A stretch of DNA of 64,000 nt from CBDDLJ01 sp965230635 (GTDB lineage Bacteria > Pseudomonadota > Gammaproteobacteria > UBA1113): NCBI GenBank assembly GCA_965230635.1, contig CBDDLJ010000023.1:89863-153862 (forward strand). The letters are read 5' to 3'. Shown piece by piece: positions 9,250 through 18,982 of the stretch (the first letter of the stretch is position 1; each line of letters starts with the position of its first letter). The position numbers were made by a program, and so were the translations under genes. Under the pieces are notes generated by a model. The model saw nothing but the letters and a program-made list of their open reading frames with translations, searched no databases and was not told where the DNA came from.

Positions 9250-9799
9250 TCATTAAATCCTTTAATACACCCAATGAAACCGGAAACATAAAGAAGACAT
9301 TGCTTGTTTTTTGGTAAAAGTAGCATAGCATCTTGATAAGTCAATTCTGATGATTCATTTTATCTTCAACATAGCCTCTAGCTCTGGCTTACACTTAATT
9401 TTCGTGGCTTGGGTTCAGTGTGTTAAATCATGCTTTGTTGAGATTAATATCCTATATTTACTGCTAATATTTCAGCTCGCTCTTTCTCTGTTATAACCGA
9501 ATATCAACTAGCATTAGAAACCACTGTTGCTACAATTCACCAATAAATCATCATTTATAGATAATGCCTATTTAGCTTTCTAGTGAGAAATGATGAATAA
9601 TTTAAATTAACAGCTTGTTGAAACCAACATAGTAGACGTCAATATATTTAAACATAGCTATTTTAAAATAAACATAAGCAAGTGCGTGTTACACAGTACG
9701 GTAAAAAACATATAAGAAACTAAAGAGAGTATTATCTTTTACAAACTAATTTTGTTACAATGAATCAATACTTACTTGAATATGAAAATAGAGGAATTC
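9250..9799. other. Intergenic region between Rpn gene and mltB
   Basis: About 525 AT-rich bases without a supported gene. A TACAAT at 9756-9761 could be the -10 of mltB but no well-spaced -35 is seen. Nothing else recognised. Confidence 0.4.
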
Positions 9800-10825
9800 A
9801 TGAAAATCTCGCCAGCTGTAAAAATAATAACCATGGCGATTGTTTGTTTATTTTTATCCCAAGCACTTGCTGGCAATAAAACTTCTTGTGAAGAAAAAGA
9901 AATTGCTCTATTTATCAATAAAATGGTTGGCTTACATCATTTTGACAGACACTACTTAACCAACTTATTCAAGCAAGTTAATATTCAGCACCGTGTTATT
10001 AATTCAATGAATAAACCTGCAGAAGCCAAACGTTGGCATCATTATAAAAATATCTTTGTGCTTGATAAGAAAAAATTTGAGGCAGGCCTTGAATTTTGGT
10101 CAAAGCATAAACAAACATTAACTGAAGCTGAACAACAATACGGTGTTCCAGCGGAAATTATTGTGGCAATTTTAGGCATAGAAACAAAATATGGAGACAA
10201 TTTAGGTAATCATCGCATTATTGATGCCCTTTCAACACTGGCGTTTGCCTATCCGGCACGAGCACCTTACTTTAAGCGAGAATTAGAAGAATACCTGTTG
10301 CTTAGCCGCGAAAATGGTTTTGATCCGATTGAACTAAAAGGTTCCTACGCCGGTGCGATTGGCTTGCCACAATTTATGCCTAGCAATTATCGCCATTATG
10401 CCATTAGCTATAAGGGTGCAAAAAAGAAAGATTTGTTACACAACCCTGACGATGCTATCTTTAGCATTGCCAATTTTCTAAAAAAACACGGATGGGATAA
10501 GAAAAAAACTATCGTTACACAAACAACCGTGCAAGGCCAACAATACCAAAAAGTTTTACCTAGTCCTAAAAACTACAAACCAACCTTATCACTAAAGGAA
10601 TTAAGCGAATACGGTATTAATACTACTGGTTCGACGATCCCCGCATCGACTAAAGCGATTATTCTGGAGTTAGACGCAGGGACAAATAAAGAATATTGGC
10701 TAGGATTTCAAAATTTTTACGCGATTACACGCTATAATGTCAGTGAAAACTATGCCATGGCAGTCTATCAGTTAAGTGAAAAAATTAAGTTAGGCCACCA
10801 AAAACAAACAAACACTCAATCGTAA
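9800..10825 (+). CDS. mltB: Lytic murein transglycosylase B-like protein
   Basis: Cleaves peptidoglycan glycan strands to 1,6-anhydro products in the periplasm. Although the frame opens at a TTG at 9776, the ATG at 9800 follows GAGG by 5-6 bases and begins a normal signal peptide (MKISPAVKIITMAIVCLFL, cleavage after ALA). There is no lipobox cysteine, so it is probably soluble, unlike E. coli MltB. Catalytic Glu128 lies in ILGIETKYG; the family motif GSYAGAIGLPQFMPSNY is intact. 341 residues. Followed after 75 bases by lemA. Confidence 0.9.
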   Translation: MKISPAVKIITMAIVCLFLSQALAGNKTSCEEKEIALFINKMVGLHHFDRHYLTNLFKQVNIQHRVINSMNKPAEAKRWHHYKNIFVLDKKKFEAGLEFWSKHKQTLTEAEQQYGVPAEIIVAILGIETKYGDNLGNHRIIDALSTLAFAYPARAPYFKRELEEYLLLSRENGFDPIELKGSYAGAIGLPQFMPSNYRHYAISYKGAKKKDLLHNPDDAIFSIANFLKKHGWDKKKTIVTQTTVQGQQYQKVLPSPKNYKPTLSLKELSEYGINTTGSTIPASTKAIILELDAGTNKEYWLGFQNFYAITRYNVSENYAMAVYQLSEKIKLGHQKQTNTQS

Positions 10826-10900
10826 TTTACATCCTCAAACTTGTTAAATGCAAAAGAAGACCTTATATTTAGTTAAGTAATACCAATTGAGGATAAAATA

Positions 10901-11479
10901 ATGTCTATATTCATAGTTTTTCTATTCATTATTGCAGCAATTTTTGCTTATGTCATCATGATTTTTAACCGTCTAATCCGTTATATTGAGGCAATTAACA
11001 ATAATCAAAAGCAAATTGACATACAATTAGACAGACGCTACAAAGTATTCGAATCACTGATTGAAGTGGTAAAAAAATACATGGATTATGAAAAAACAAC
11101 ACTAAAAGACGTCGTTGCATTGCGAAACCAAGCACAAACCGCGCATGAGCAAGGAGATGAAAAAGAACGTATTGCTGCAGAAAATGGCATCTCTAAGATT
11201 GCTTCGGGCTTACACCTTGTTTTTGAACAATATCCTGACTTAAAAGCCAATCAAAATGCATTACAATTACAAGAAGAAATCGTTAACACTGAAAATAAAT
11301 TAGCTTTTGCAAAACAAGCACTTAATGACAGTATAGAAACATACTCAGCAGAGAAAAAATCATTTTTTCAATCGTTTATTGTCAGTTTATTTAACGCAAA
11401 ACTGAATAAATACTTCGAATATTGGCAATTAAGCGAAAACAAAGCTGCAGAACAAGAAGCATATAAGGTAAAACTTTGA
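10901..11479 (+). CDS. lemA: LemA family protein
   Basis: 192 residues: one N-terminal membrane segment (about 2-22) and a long helical, coiled-coil-like body with the LemA features RLIRYIEAINNN and FEQYPDLKANQNALQLQEEI. The biochemical role of LemA proteins is not settled, but they are often encoded next to M48 metalloproteases or TPM proteins. GAGG lies 8-9 bases before the ATG. The stop codon overlaps the TTG start of the next gene (TTGA), so the two are translationally coupled. Confidence 0.9.
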   Translation: MSIFIVFLFIIAAIFAYVIMIFNRLIRYIEAINNNQKQIDIQLDRRYKVFESLIEVVKKYMDYEKTTLKDVVALRNQAQTAHEQGDEKERIAAENGISKIASGLHLVFEQYPDLKANQNALQLQEEIVNTENKLAFAKQALNDSIETYSAEKKSFFQSFIVSLFNAKLNKYFEYWQLSENKAAEQEAYKVKL

Positions 11480-12522
11480 CAGGGCAAGCCATAACCAATA
11501 AAGCAACTGACTGGCGAGCAGCACTGCGAAAAAATGATTGTCGTACAAAATGGGTGATAACATTATTCGTGCTGATCTATCTGTGTATTGGTTTTATTAT
11601 CGATACTTTCCTTTATTCCGATGCAAATAATCCAACTCAGGCAATACCCTTTCCTCAAGCAATGCATGAATTACTCACTTTTCAAACCATGCCTTATGCC
11701 ACGATCAGCATGGGGATAGTGGCTATTATAGCCATTCTGATTACGCTAACATGGCACAATCGCATCATGTTACTCGGGACCCAATATAAAGAAATTACTT
11801 CTAATGCAAAAAACTTACAAGAAAAACAATTGTTCAATATTGTAGAAGAATTAAAAATTGCAGCCGGACTGCGTTACATGCCAAAAATCTACCTTATTGA
11901 AGCGGGGTATATGAATGCTTTTGCTAGTGGTTATAGCGAAAAATCAGCGATGGTGGCTATTACCCGCGGTTTATTGGAAAAATTAGAACGCACAGAAATT
12001 CAAGCAGTCATGGCTCATGAATTGTCTCACATTAAACATCATGATGTTAAGTTGACCTTAATCGTCTCGGTTTTATCAAACATTATGCTTGTGGCGATCG
12101 ATCTATTATTTTACAATATGATATTTTCTACTCGAAGGAATAACAATAAATTTCGAATGGTCATTGTACTGCTGCGTTATATTCTTCCGTTGATTACTGT
12201 GCTACTGATGCTGTACTTAAGCCGAACTCGTGAATATATGGCTGATGCAGGTTGTATCGAATTAATGCGAGATAACAAGCCTTTGTCTACTGCTTTATTA
12301 AAAATTCATCAAGACTATAAACAAAACAGTGACACATACAGTCAAACTGATGCTACCACTGCACACGAAAACATTCGTCGCGCAGCTTATTTATATAACC
12401 CACTCGCTTTTTCTTCATCTCATTCAACATCATTTATCGATATGTTTTCAACCCATCCCAGTTTAGAAGATCGCTTAGCTGCAATAGGATATCATGAATA
12501 TAAAACGCAACAATCTAAATAA
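11476..12522 (+). CDS. M48 family membrane metalloprotease (HtpX-like)
   Basis: Membrane zinc peptidase of 348 residues. Two N-terminal membrane segments (about 25-47 and 75-95), the zinc motif HELSH at residues 181-185 and the downstream third ligand in SRTREYMADAGC, with further hydrophobic segments between. HtpX-type proteases take part in inner-membrane protein quality control. The start is a TTG overlapping the lemA stop; AAGG is 7 bases upstream and no later ATG fits better. The LemA-M48 pair is a common partnership; the substrate is unknown. It overlaps the next gene by 29 bases. Confidence 0.9.
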   Translation: MTGQAITNKATDWRAALRKNDCRTKWVITLFVLIYLCIGFIIDTFLYSDANNPTQAIPFPQAMHELLTFQTMPYATISMGIVAIIAILITLTWHNRIMLLGTQYKEITSNAKNLQEKQLFNIVEELKIAAGLRYMPKIYLIEAGYMNAFASGYSEKSAMVAITRGLLEKLERTEIQAVMAHELSHIKHHDVKLTLIVSVLSNIMLVAIDLLFYNMIFSTRRNNNKFRMVIVLLRYILPLITVLLMLYLSRTREYMADAGCIELMRDNKPLSTALLKIHQDYKQNSDTYSQTDATTAHENIRRAAYLYNPLAFSSSHSTSFIDMFSTHPSLEDRLAAIGYHEYKTQQSK

Positions 12523-13342
12523 AATTTTTTATTTGATCTGCTTCTTTTTTGCTATTACAGCCTATGCAAAAACGCCAGCATTCTATGCGCCTGTTGTCAC
12601 ACCGCTAGCATTTTCTGAGGTATCCGATGGCTTACCTAAACAAGATATTGATGTCAGTCACATTAGCAATCCCATCCCACGCATTGAAAATGCTAGCATA
12701 ACAGGTAACCCACCTTTTTATGAAGTAATGGGTAAGCGCTATACCATTATGCAAAGCAGCCAAGGCTATATCAAAGAAGGCATAGCATCGTGGTATGGCA
12801 CTAAGTTCCATGGTAAGCGCACGTCTAGTGGTGAAGTCTACGACATGTTTGCGATGACCGCTGCCAATAAAACATTACCCATCCCCTGCTATGTTAAAGT
12901 GACTAGTTTATCTAATGGCAAAGAAATAACCGTTAGAATTAACGATCGCGGACCGTTTCATGATAATCGCATTATTGATTTGTCTTACACTGCAGCAAAA
13001 AAACTGGGCATTATAGACAATGGCACATCACGTGTTCGTGTAGAAGCAGTTCCACCCTATCAAACATTGTCCATTTTTAGCAACGAACAAGAATATATCA
13101 TGAAAAAAAAGCCAATGTATTTACAAACGGGTGCATTTAAAGAAAAAAAAAGTGCCGAACGATTTGCCAGCCAAACCCAGCAAATCGTACAATTATTTCC
13201 TGTGAGCGTGGAAGATAACGCTTATCATTTTACAAGCATTTTTCGGGTAAAAATCGGCCCTCTCGAAAATGAGCAAGAAGTAGATTTGATTAATAATTTA
13301 CTCATTAATGCAGGACTTGGCAAAGGCATGCTGGTTACATGA
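12494..13342 (+). CDS. rlpA: Septal ring lytic transglycosylase-like RlpA (DPBB and SPOR domains)
   Basis: 282 residues. N-terminal signal segment ending in FFFAITAYA with no lipobox cysteine, unlike many RlpA lipoproteins. A double-psi beta-barrel domain at about residues 90-185 (EGIASWYGTKFHGKRTSSGE, VRINDRGPFHDNRIIDLSY), then a C-terminal SPOR domain (about 200-282, starting YLQTGAFKEKKSAERF) that binds denuded septal glycan. RlpA cleaves or binds naked glycan strands at the septum. Overlap with the M48 gene and position before dacA keep it in the cell-wall cluster. Confidence 0.9.
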   Translation: MNIKRNNLNKIFYLICFFFAITAYAKTPAFYAPVVTPLAFSEVSDGLPKQDIDVSHISNPIPRIENASITGNPPFYEVMGKRYTIMQSSQGYIKEGIASWYGTKFHGKRTSSGEVYDMFAMTAANKTLPIPCYVKVTSLSNGKEITVRINDRGPFHDNRIIDLSYTAAKKLGIIDNGTSRVRVEAVPPYQTLSIFSNEQEYIMKKKPMYLQTGAFKEKKSAERFASQTQQIVQLFPVSVEDNAYHFTSIFRVKIGPLENEQEVDLINNLLINAGLGKGMLVT

Positions 13343-13454
13343 AACAGACTAGCTTGCACCCTCTATAATGTTTATTTTTTAGCCATATTAGACGTGAAAT
13401 TGATTAAAATAAAAACGTTCATTATCAATTCAAGTTATAGTTCACAGTGACCTT

Positions 13455-13472
13455 TAGTCTATAATCAGACTA
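13455..13472. promoter_or_regulatory. Palindrome containing a -10-like TATAAT upstream of dacA
   Basis: TAGTCT-ATAATC-AGACTA is a perfect 6-bp inverted repeat with TATAAT (13460-13465) inside it, about 57 bases before the dacA ATG. No good -35 is spaced correctly. It could be an operator over a weak promoter. Confidence 0.3.
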
Positions 13473-13521
13473 TGTTAATCTTGGACGCTAAACCGGTTTT
13501 AAACATCAGGAAGTCATCTAA

Positions 13522-14733
13522 ATGAACAAAAATATTTTCGCACTTGCTTTAAGTATTATGCTCTTATCAAGCACTTTTGCTGCTACAGCCGCCAATTTCT
13601 CCATTGAGTTAGCACAACCCAGTAGTATAATTTCTACTCAAAAACCAGTACCAACGCCTCCTAAAGTCAAAGCAGAAAGTTATATCGTTATATCTGCTGA
13701 AAGTGGTAAAATATTAGCAGAAGAAAATTCACATGAGCGCATGCCGCCTGCTAGTCTCACCAAAATTATGACCATGTATTTAGTTTCACAAGCCTTAAAA
13801 AATAACCAAATCACCTTGGATGAAAAAGTACATATTAGTCGTAAAGCAAGCCGCGCAGAAGGTTCAAAAATGTTTTTACGCGAAGGAGAGCGTGTCAAAA
13901 TTAAAGATTTAATTCTAGGCGTCATCGTCGATTCCGGCAACGATGCCTCTATTGCATTGGCTGAACACCTGGCTGGTAGCGAAGACACCTTTGTTAGCAT
14001 GATGAATGCAGAAGCCAAACATTTGGGCATGAATGAGTCGCACTTCACAGACTGCACTGGTATGCCCGATGCAGAACATTATTCAACTGCTTACGATTTA
14101 GCTATTTTATCCAACGCACTTGTCTCCCACTTCCCTGAGTTTTATCCATGGTATTCGCAAAAATGGTTTACATTCAATAACATTAAACAACCGAATCGAA
14201 ATCGCCTGCTTTGGCGTGATGAATATGTTGATGGCATCAAAACAGGACATACCAATGAAGCTGGCTACTGTCTCGCAGCATCAGCTAAAAAAGATGGCAT
14301 GCGGATATTCACCATTGTCATGAAATCACCTTCAGCGTCAGCGAGAGCAGATGCAACTCAGCAATTAATGACTTATGCTTTTCGCTTTTACAAAACCTAC
14401 AAGCTATATTCAACGGATGACACTGTCTCACAACCACGTGTTTGGAAAGGTGATAGTAAAACAATTCCTTTGGGTGTAAATAAGAATATTGTCTTGACCA
14501 TCCCTAAAGGACAGTATAAATCATTAAAAATTTCGACAAGCTTACCAAAACCGTTAAAAGCGCCTATTGAAAAAGGTAAAATAGTTGGCACACTGACTAT
14601 CAGTCTTGGAGGCGATACGCTAGTTGAAACCAATTTAATCGCAAAAGAAACGGTAGCTAAAGGCAGTTTATTGAGTCGTATGTCTGACAGCGTTAGCATG
14701 GCTATCAGTGCCGATGATGATGATCAAGACTAA
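13522..14733 (+). CDS. dacA: D-alanyl-D-alanine carboxypeptidase (PBP5/6 type)
   Basis: Low-molecular-weight PBP that trims the terminal D-Ala from peptidoglycan pentapeptides. 403 residues, the length of E. coli PBP5. Signal peptide ends near ATAANF. Active-site motifs are complete: S78LTK81, S138GN and K240TG. The C-terminal domain is followed by an amphipathic end (LLSRMSDSVSMAISAD) that in this family anchors the protein to the inner membrane. AGGAAG lies about 10 bases before the ATG. Conserved neighbour of rlpA and ybeD. Confidence 0.95.
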   Translation: MNKNIFALALSIMLLSSTFAATAANFSIELAQPSSIISTQKPVPTPPKVKAESYIVISAESGKILAEENSHERMPPASLTKIMTMYLVSQALKNNQITLDEKVHISRKASRAEGSKMFLREGERVKIKDLILGVIVDSGNDASIALAEHLAGSEDTFVSMMNAEAKHLGMNESHFTDCTGMPDAEHYSTAYDLAILSNALVSHFPEFYPWYSQKWFTFNNIKQPNRNRLLWRDEYVDGIKTGHTNEAGYCLAASAKKDGMRIFTIVMKSPSASARADATQQLMTYAFRFYKTYKLYSTDDTVSQPRVWKGDSKTIPLGVNKNIVLTIPKGQYKSLKISTSLPKPLKAPIEKGKIVGTLTISLGGDTLVETNLIAKETVAKGSLLSRMSDSVSMAISADDDDQD

Positions 14734-14919
14734 TCATCATATCAAAATGTGATAAGACACAATAATGTAAAAAGACATTGTCGTGCAGTGACCGATCCAG
14801 ACACAACTGAGAAAAATCTTCTATCGTGTCAATTGATGAAAAATTGCCTTAGATAAAATTAGAAGTCACTGGCTAACCATGATAATATAGGAAAAGTTGG
14901 CTAGAGCAGCAGAAATAAA

Positions 14920-15189
14920 ATGGCAGAAGATGCAAGTACATTCATGCAATTTCCCTGTGAAATCACCGTAAAAATCATGGGATTAAAAACAGCAGCCTTT
15001 GAAGCAGAAGTTTTTTCTATTGCAAAAAAACACTTCCCCTTAATAACACAACAAGATATGATTTTACACCCAAGTAAGAATGACAAATACTTATCCATCA
15101 ATATCACAATCACTGCTGAAAGCAAAGTAAAAATGGATAGTTTGTACCGGGAGTTCACTGCGTCAGAACATGTCATTATGGCCTTATAA
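14920..15189 (+). CDS. ybeD: DUF493 family protein YbeD
   Basis: Small ferredoxin-fold-like protein of 89 residues (87 in E. coli), with the usual opening FPCEITVKIMG and ending in FTASEHVIMAL. YbeD proteins lie between dacA and lipB in many gammaproteobacteria and are proposed to regulate lipoate metabolism, without firm proof. Here lipB is separated from it by a 4.4-kb insertion. Confidence 0.85.
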   Translation: MAEDASTFMQFPCEITVKIMGLKTAAFEAEVFSIAKKHFPLITQQDMILHPSKNDKYLSINITITAESKVKMDSLYREFTASEHVIMAL

Positions 15190-15568
15190 CCCACTACAAC
15201 AGTTTGATAAATGTAAACTAATTGAACTAGTCGTTAAGCTTTAAATAAGGAGTAGGTATCTACAAAGGTTTGTTGATACAGTCTCCCAACACCTTTGAGC
15301 GTCCCTACAGAAAATGTATCTTGAGACCCTAGGTAGCCTGGATGATGCGTCTCAATTTCACCACACGCTAGGTCAGGAATTATTGAAATGGCTATTAGTC
15401 ATTTTAAACACTATTATCATATCTAGCATACCAGATACCACTCTATTGTCAATGCCATGACTCACCTTATCGCCGCCATTGCTGCTTATACCATTGAGCC
15501 ACTAAAAATTTCTGCAATTAAAATGTTAAATGCTGATAATTAGTTGCCAGAAACACCGAACTCAGGTT
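15190..15568. other. Gene-free stretch with a possible broken coding remnant
   Basis: Between ybeD and the reverse-strand transpeptidase. A forward frame at about 15388-15543 reads MAISHFKHYYHI, a stop, then HTRYHSIVNAMTHLIAA and ends at a stop at 15541. It resembles the tail of some transposase but I cannot assign a family. Confidence 0.3.
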
Positions 15569-16177
15569 TTAGTAAGGTAACACAATCACTTGGGTTCCAT
15601 GCTTGATAAAATTTTTACTCAACCACTTAGCTTGAGTAGGCTTAACTCGAATACAGCCATGACTTGCATTGTACGCGGGCACATGTGATGAACCATGGAT
15701 CCCATACCCACCACGAAAAAACATACAGTATGGCATAGGTGCTCCTCCTGTAGGTATCGGATATTTTGATGATTTACAACTCGCACTGCCTTTTGAATAA
15801 ACTGAAAAGCGACCAACCGGTGTCTTACAGGCTCTTTTTACATCTTCACAATAGCTTTTCCCACCAGATGCAACACCTGTTCTGATTAATTTACCATTTG
15901 TATTGTAAGCAGCCCAAGCAAATCGCTTAGGATCAAAGATAAACGTCCTCTTACCGCCAGTTGACATTGTTGCAGGAAAATTAAGCTTTGGCCGTACTAT
16001 CGTCTTGTGATAGTATTTTATACTTTTCGATTGATTGGCTGATGGAGTGTCAGTGCTACAAACACGACCGCCAAATAATCCCATGCGACAATTTTTTTTT
16101 GCAGCTGTCGCCACAAGTGGTGCTGACACAAAAGTTAATGCCGCAGCTAAGACAAGTCCTGTTGTTAATCCTTTCAT
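15569..16177 (-). CDS. L,D-transpeptidase (YkuD domain)
   Basis: 202-residue exported protein: signal peptide ending near VATAA, a cysteine-containing linker, then a YkuD domain. The catalytic signature is complete: YGIHGSSHVPAYNASHGCIR with nucleophile Cys175. Such enzymes make 3-3 peptidoglycan crosslinks or attach lipoproteins. GGAGG lies 9 bases before the ATG. It lies in the island that splits ybeD from lipB, on the opposite strand, so it is not part of that operon. Which of the two reactions it performs cannot be told from sequence. Confidence 0.9.
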   Translation of the reverse strand: MKGLTTGLVLAAALTFVSAPLVATAAKKNCRMGLFGGRVCSTDTPSANQSKSIKYYHKTIVRPKLNFPATMSTGGKRTFIFDPKRFAWAAYNTNGKLIRTGVASGGKSYCEDVKRACKTPVGRFSVYSKGSASCKSSKYPIPTGGAPMPYCMFFRGGYGIHGSSHVPAYNASHGCIRVKPTQAKWLSKNFIKHGTQVIVLPY

Positions 16178-16305
16178 ATACTATACCTCCATTATTATTT
16201 TCATTTTTCAGGGACTGCGCTATGTCAAAATATCTACATATTTTGTTAACATATGTACCAGTATGGTCAAAGTTTTACTAATTTGCCAGGAAAAAATTGT
16301 ATTTT

Positions 16306-16469
16306 TATGGCAGTTCCCTATATTGTTGCTCTATCCTAAGCGAGTATTGTGTTTGCTTGCGAGGTTTCAAAAGTGACGTTTACTTATTGTAAATAAGGTT
16401 TTAAATAACGAAGCAAGCAGGCGCTAGATGAAGCCTTAGGATAGGGCAACAATATAGGAAACGGCTATA
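16306..16469. mobile_element. MITE-like palindromic element, copy B (164 bp)
   Basis: Same core as copy A (GCGAGTATTGTGTTTGCTTG and TGTAAATAAGGTTT are recognisable) with less perfect ends: left TATGGCAGTTCCC, right ending AACGGCTATA. The outer 30 bases still pair well (CTATCCTAAG with CTTAGGATAG). An older copy than A, by the mismatches. Confidence 0.7.
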
Positions 16470-16521
16470 ATGCATAAAGAAAAGATGACGCCGTTAGCAA
16501 GCGAAAAAAATGAAGGATTTA

Positions 16522-17271
16522 TTATCCAAAGCTTAAGGTAAAATTAATAGCTGTTAATGAAGAACTCTGCCATTGGTCCTTGCCGTTCACTTGACTATAC
16601 ACAAGATCAATAGCGGCACGATCAGCAAAATTATACCCTACACCAACGCCATACTTTGCCAAAAGTTTCTGTTCATGTGTGCGCTGTGACTTTAATCGGA
16701 TATTTAAAGAAGGAGGATTGAAAGTGTCAGTGATGATAACATCCACTGTTTTAGGCGTATTGATGTCAACATAGGCGTAGCCATATTCCAGAAAAACATC
16801 AAATAAATTCAAAATGGGAATAAAGATTTTTCCCAGTAGATCGATTGACTGTGTTTCCACGCGAGTGTTTGCTCCCAGCAAGTCAATCGTTAAGTTGTTA
16901 TCAGTGATTTTCAACATTGAAGAACTATTAATGCCAAAAATATGAGTAAAAACCACATCAGCATAGCGCGTATAACCCCATTCTAGCGCAAACATTTTCT
17001 CAAACTTATAGCCCATATACAAACGAGCGCCAAGATAATCTTCATCGGTTTCAACGGGAACTGAACCGGGAAAGTTAGGAATCGTATCTCCTATGGCTAT
17101 GTCAGTTAAGGATAATTCGGGAATATCAACTGTGACATTATTTTTAGAGTAACCACTATTTGAGTAACCTAACTCTAAACCTGAATAAAAACCATCATAA
17201 AGCGCGAAAGCCCCTGCTGCCTTGACTAACAAAATACCGCCCAATAACAGTTTCCCTACTTGCCTGTACAT
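16522..17271 (-). CDS. Outer-membrane beta-barrel protein (OmpA/Opa-like)
   Basis: 249 residues with signal peptide (KLLLGGILLVKAAGAFA) and alternating hydrophobic strands typical of the small porin-like beta-barrel family: YSGLELGYSNSGYS, GARLYMGYKFEKMFALEWGYTRY, LLAKYGVGVGYNFADRAAIDLVYSQV and the C-terminal strand INFTLSFG. Such proteins are surface exposed; the role here is unknown. AGG lies 7 bases before the ATG. Neighbour of the L,D-transpeptidase on the same strand, with MITE copy B between them. Confidence 0.75.
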   Translation of the reverse strand: MYRQVGKLLLGGILLVKAAGAFALYDGFYSGLELGYSNSGYSKNNVTVDIPELSLTDIAIGDTIPNFPGSVPVETDEDYLGARLYMGYKFEKMFALEWGYTRYADVVFTHIFGINSSSMLKITDNNLTIDLLGANTRVETQSIDLLGKIFIPILNLFDVFLEYGYAYVDINTPKTVDVIITDTFNPPSLNIRLKSQRTHEQKLLAKYGVGVGYNFADRAAIDLVYSQVNGKDQWQSSSLTAINFTLSFG

Positions 17272-17502
17272 CCTTTAACCTTATATTTTTCAACGACAAT
17301 TACCATCAATTTTTCATGATAAGTGAAATCTTCTCTAAAATGCAAGTTATCATACTATCTAATGCCAAAATAGGTAGTTGCCCCACGAATTCTCACACAA
17401 ACAAGCTTGAATTTGGCTTAATAAAGAACAAACGGGGGAAAACATCAAAACAAGATAGGGGCATCACTGTGAACGACAAAACACGAGGAGGCAATATAGC
17501 GT

Positions 17503-17665
17503 TATAGCAGTTTTCAATATTACTAAGCCATTATAAGCGAGTATAGCGCGTGCTTGCGCGGTTTCAAAAGTGAAGTTTACTTACTGTAAATAAGCTTTTA
17601 AAGAACAAAGCAAGCGCGGGTTAGCGGAAGTTTATAATGGCTTAGTAATATTGAAAACTGCTATA
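17503..17665. mobile_element. MITE-like palindromic element, copy C (163 bp) with different ends
   Basis: The ends begin TATAGCAGTTTTCAATATTA and pair perfectly over about 34 bases with the other end, but differ at many positions from copies A and B. The core (GCGAGTATAG, GGTTTCAAAAGTGAAG, TGTAAATAAG) is the same. Length is identical to copy A. Both terminal arms have therefore changed together. Confidence 0.7.
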
Positions 17666-18326
17666 ACTATCTGTATTCCGGTATTTTCTCGTAGCATCCA
17701 GTGAAAATAAACACTAGCCGCTAAATTTTATCCGGGTCCAGACCTAAATTTATCAAAATTTATAATCTAATAGCCCCTCAAATTGCATCGATGAATGATA
17801 TGACACCGGGAAGATTATTTTTGCTTAGCAACCGTTAATAATTACCTGCATTTGGGCTACGCTATCACCTACTGGCGCACTCACCAGGATGAGCAAATGA
17901 ATGTTATCTGTTATTGTCAGGGGCCTGTAAGTGTTTAACATGAAAAACTTTTTTAGAATCAAACCTAAGGATACTACACAGTTTACAAGCCTTTATAGCG
18001 GTTCCCTATCAGCAATGCTATACCACTTATCACAGCGATCTCGCATAATACTAAGCTGATACTGCAGCAGTAACGCAAACATAGTACTGGAAAAATGCCT
18101 GATGTGCTTGATGATATGATGGTTAAACAAATGGAAAAAAATATTACTAATCAACATAATAATTTTACTTATCCTAGACCAATATTTTATTGGCTTTTAC
18201 CTACCGCCTATGATATAATAATTATAAATGGACTTTAGTAAAAATAATAATGATGGATAGGATAGTCAGTGGTATAGTACCGCTGCCTGTGTTTTACCAA
18301 AAAACTATACTGAAGGGGTAACATTA
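17666..18326. other. Gene-poor stretch with a partial MITE end and a possible promoter
   Basis: Contains a solo left MITE end at 17994-18010 (TATAGCGGTTCCCTATC). TTGGCT at 18190-18195, 18 bases, TATAAT at 18214-18219 may be the promoter of the gene at 18327. A frame ending near 17940 (GYAITYWRTHQDEQMN) is too short to assign. Confidence 0.4.
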
Positions 18327-18965
18327 ATGCCAACAATAGAAAATACGCAACATAGTCTTATCCAGGGTGTCATATCAACCTCTCAGCAACTAATGAGCGA
18401 GCTACCTACCTTTCAGGAATTAATAGAAAATCAAGAAAACATTTTAATTGACAATATCACTAATGATGAACCTTTCACTCAATTGCAGTTACTCTATAAT
18501 GCTGGCCTTCATCTCCCAGGTATTGAATCATTAAGAAAAGATCTCAACAAGCTTTATAATGATGCAACAGCAGGCATGTGCCTCTTAGATAGATATTTAG
18601 GTGAAAGGGCTAGGTACAGTGACTTACGACAGCGCTTACAAGAGATAGCCTGTAATGTAGAAGATGCTGACATGATGCTAAGCTCATTAAAAGGTCAAAT
18701 AACGGAAGGAATGATACATCTAACATTAAGTTTTTATAATGAAGAAAACCGTACCTTTCAAATCCCTGACCAAGTCCAAACTCAGCTGAATAATGCACCA
18801 CGCATTGCTGAATGGTTTTTACCATGGCATAAAAATAAACATGTATACCATGAAGATGATCAATTATCTGCAGATGAAGCCATGGAAGCTAGCTTGCGGA
18901 TAAGTGAACAACACAACACATCAACACTACCCAGTGTTGTCATCACCACAGCTCCAGCTGCTTAA
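18327..18965 (+). CDS. Hypothetical helical protein
   Basis: 212 residues, mostly predicted helix, no signal peptide or membrane segment, no family recognised. Rich in glutamine, glutamate and leucine. The central part (about 65-130) reads like a helical bundle (GIESLRKDLNKLYNDATAGM). AAGGGG lies 8-9 bases before the ATG, and a plausible promoter lies about 110 bases upstream, so it is likely expressed. It is convergent with the small gene at 18983. Located in the accessory island between ybeD and lipB. Confidence 0.65.
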   Translation: MPTIENTQHSLIQGVISTSQQLMSELPTFQELIENQENILIDNITNDEPFTQLQLLYNAGLHLPGIESLRKDLNKLYNDATAGMCLLDRYLGERARYSDLRQRLQEIACNVEDADMMLSSLKGQITEGMIHLTLSFYNEENRTFQIPDQVQTQLNNAPRIAEWFLPWHKNKHVYHEDDQLSADEAMEASLRISEQHNTSTLPSVVITTAPAA

Positions 18966-18982
18966 TTAATGTTAATAATAGC

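Noticed and set aside
16035..16376. Forward frame opposite the L,D-transpeptidase
   Set aside because: Antisense to a clear YkuD gene and running into a MITE copy.
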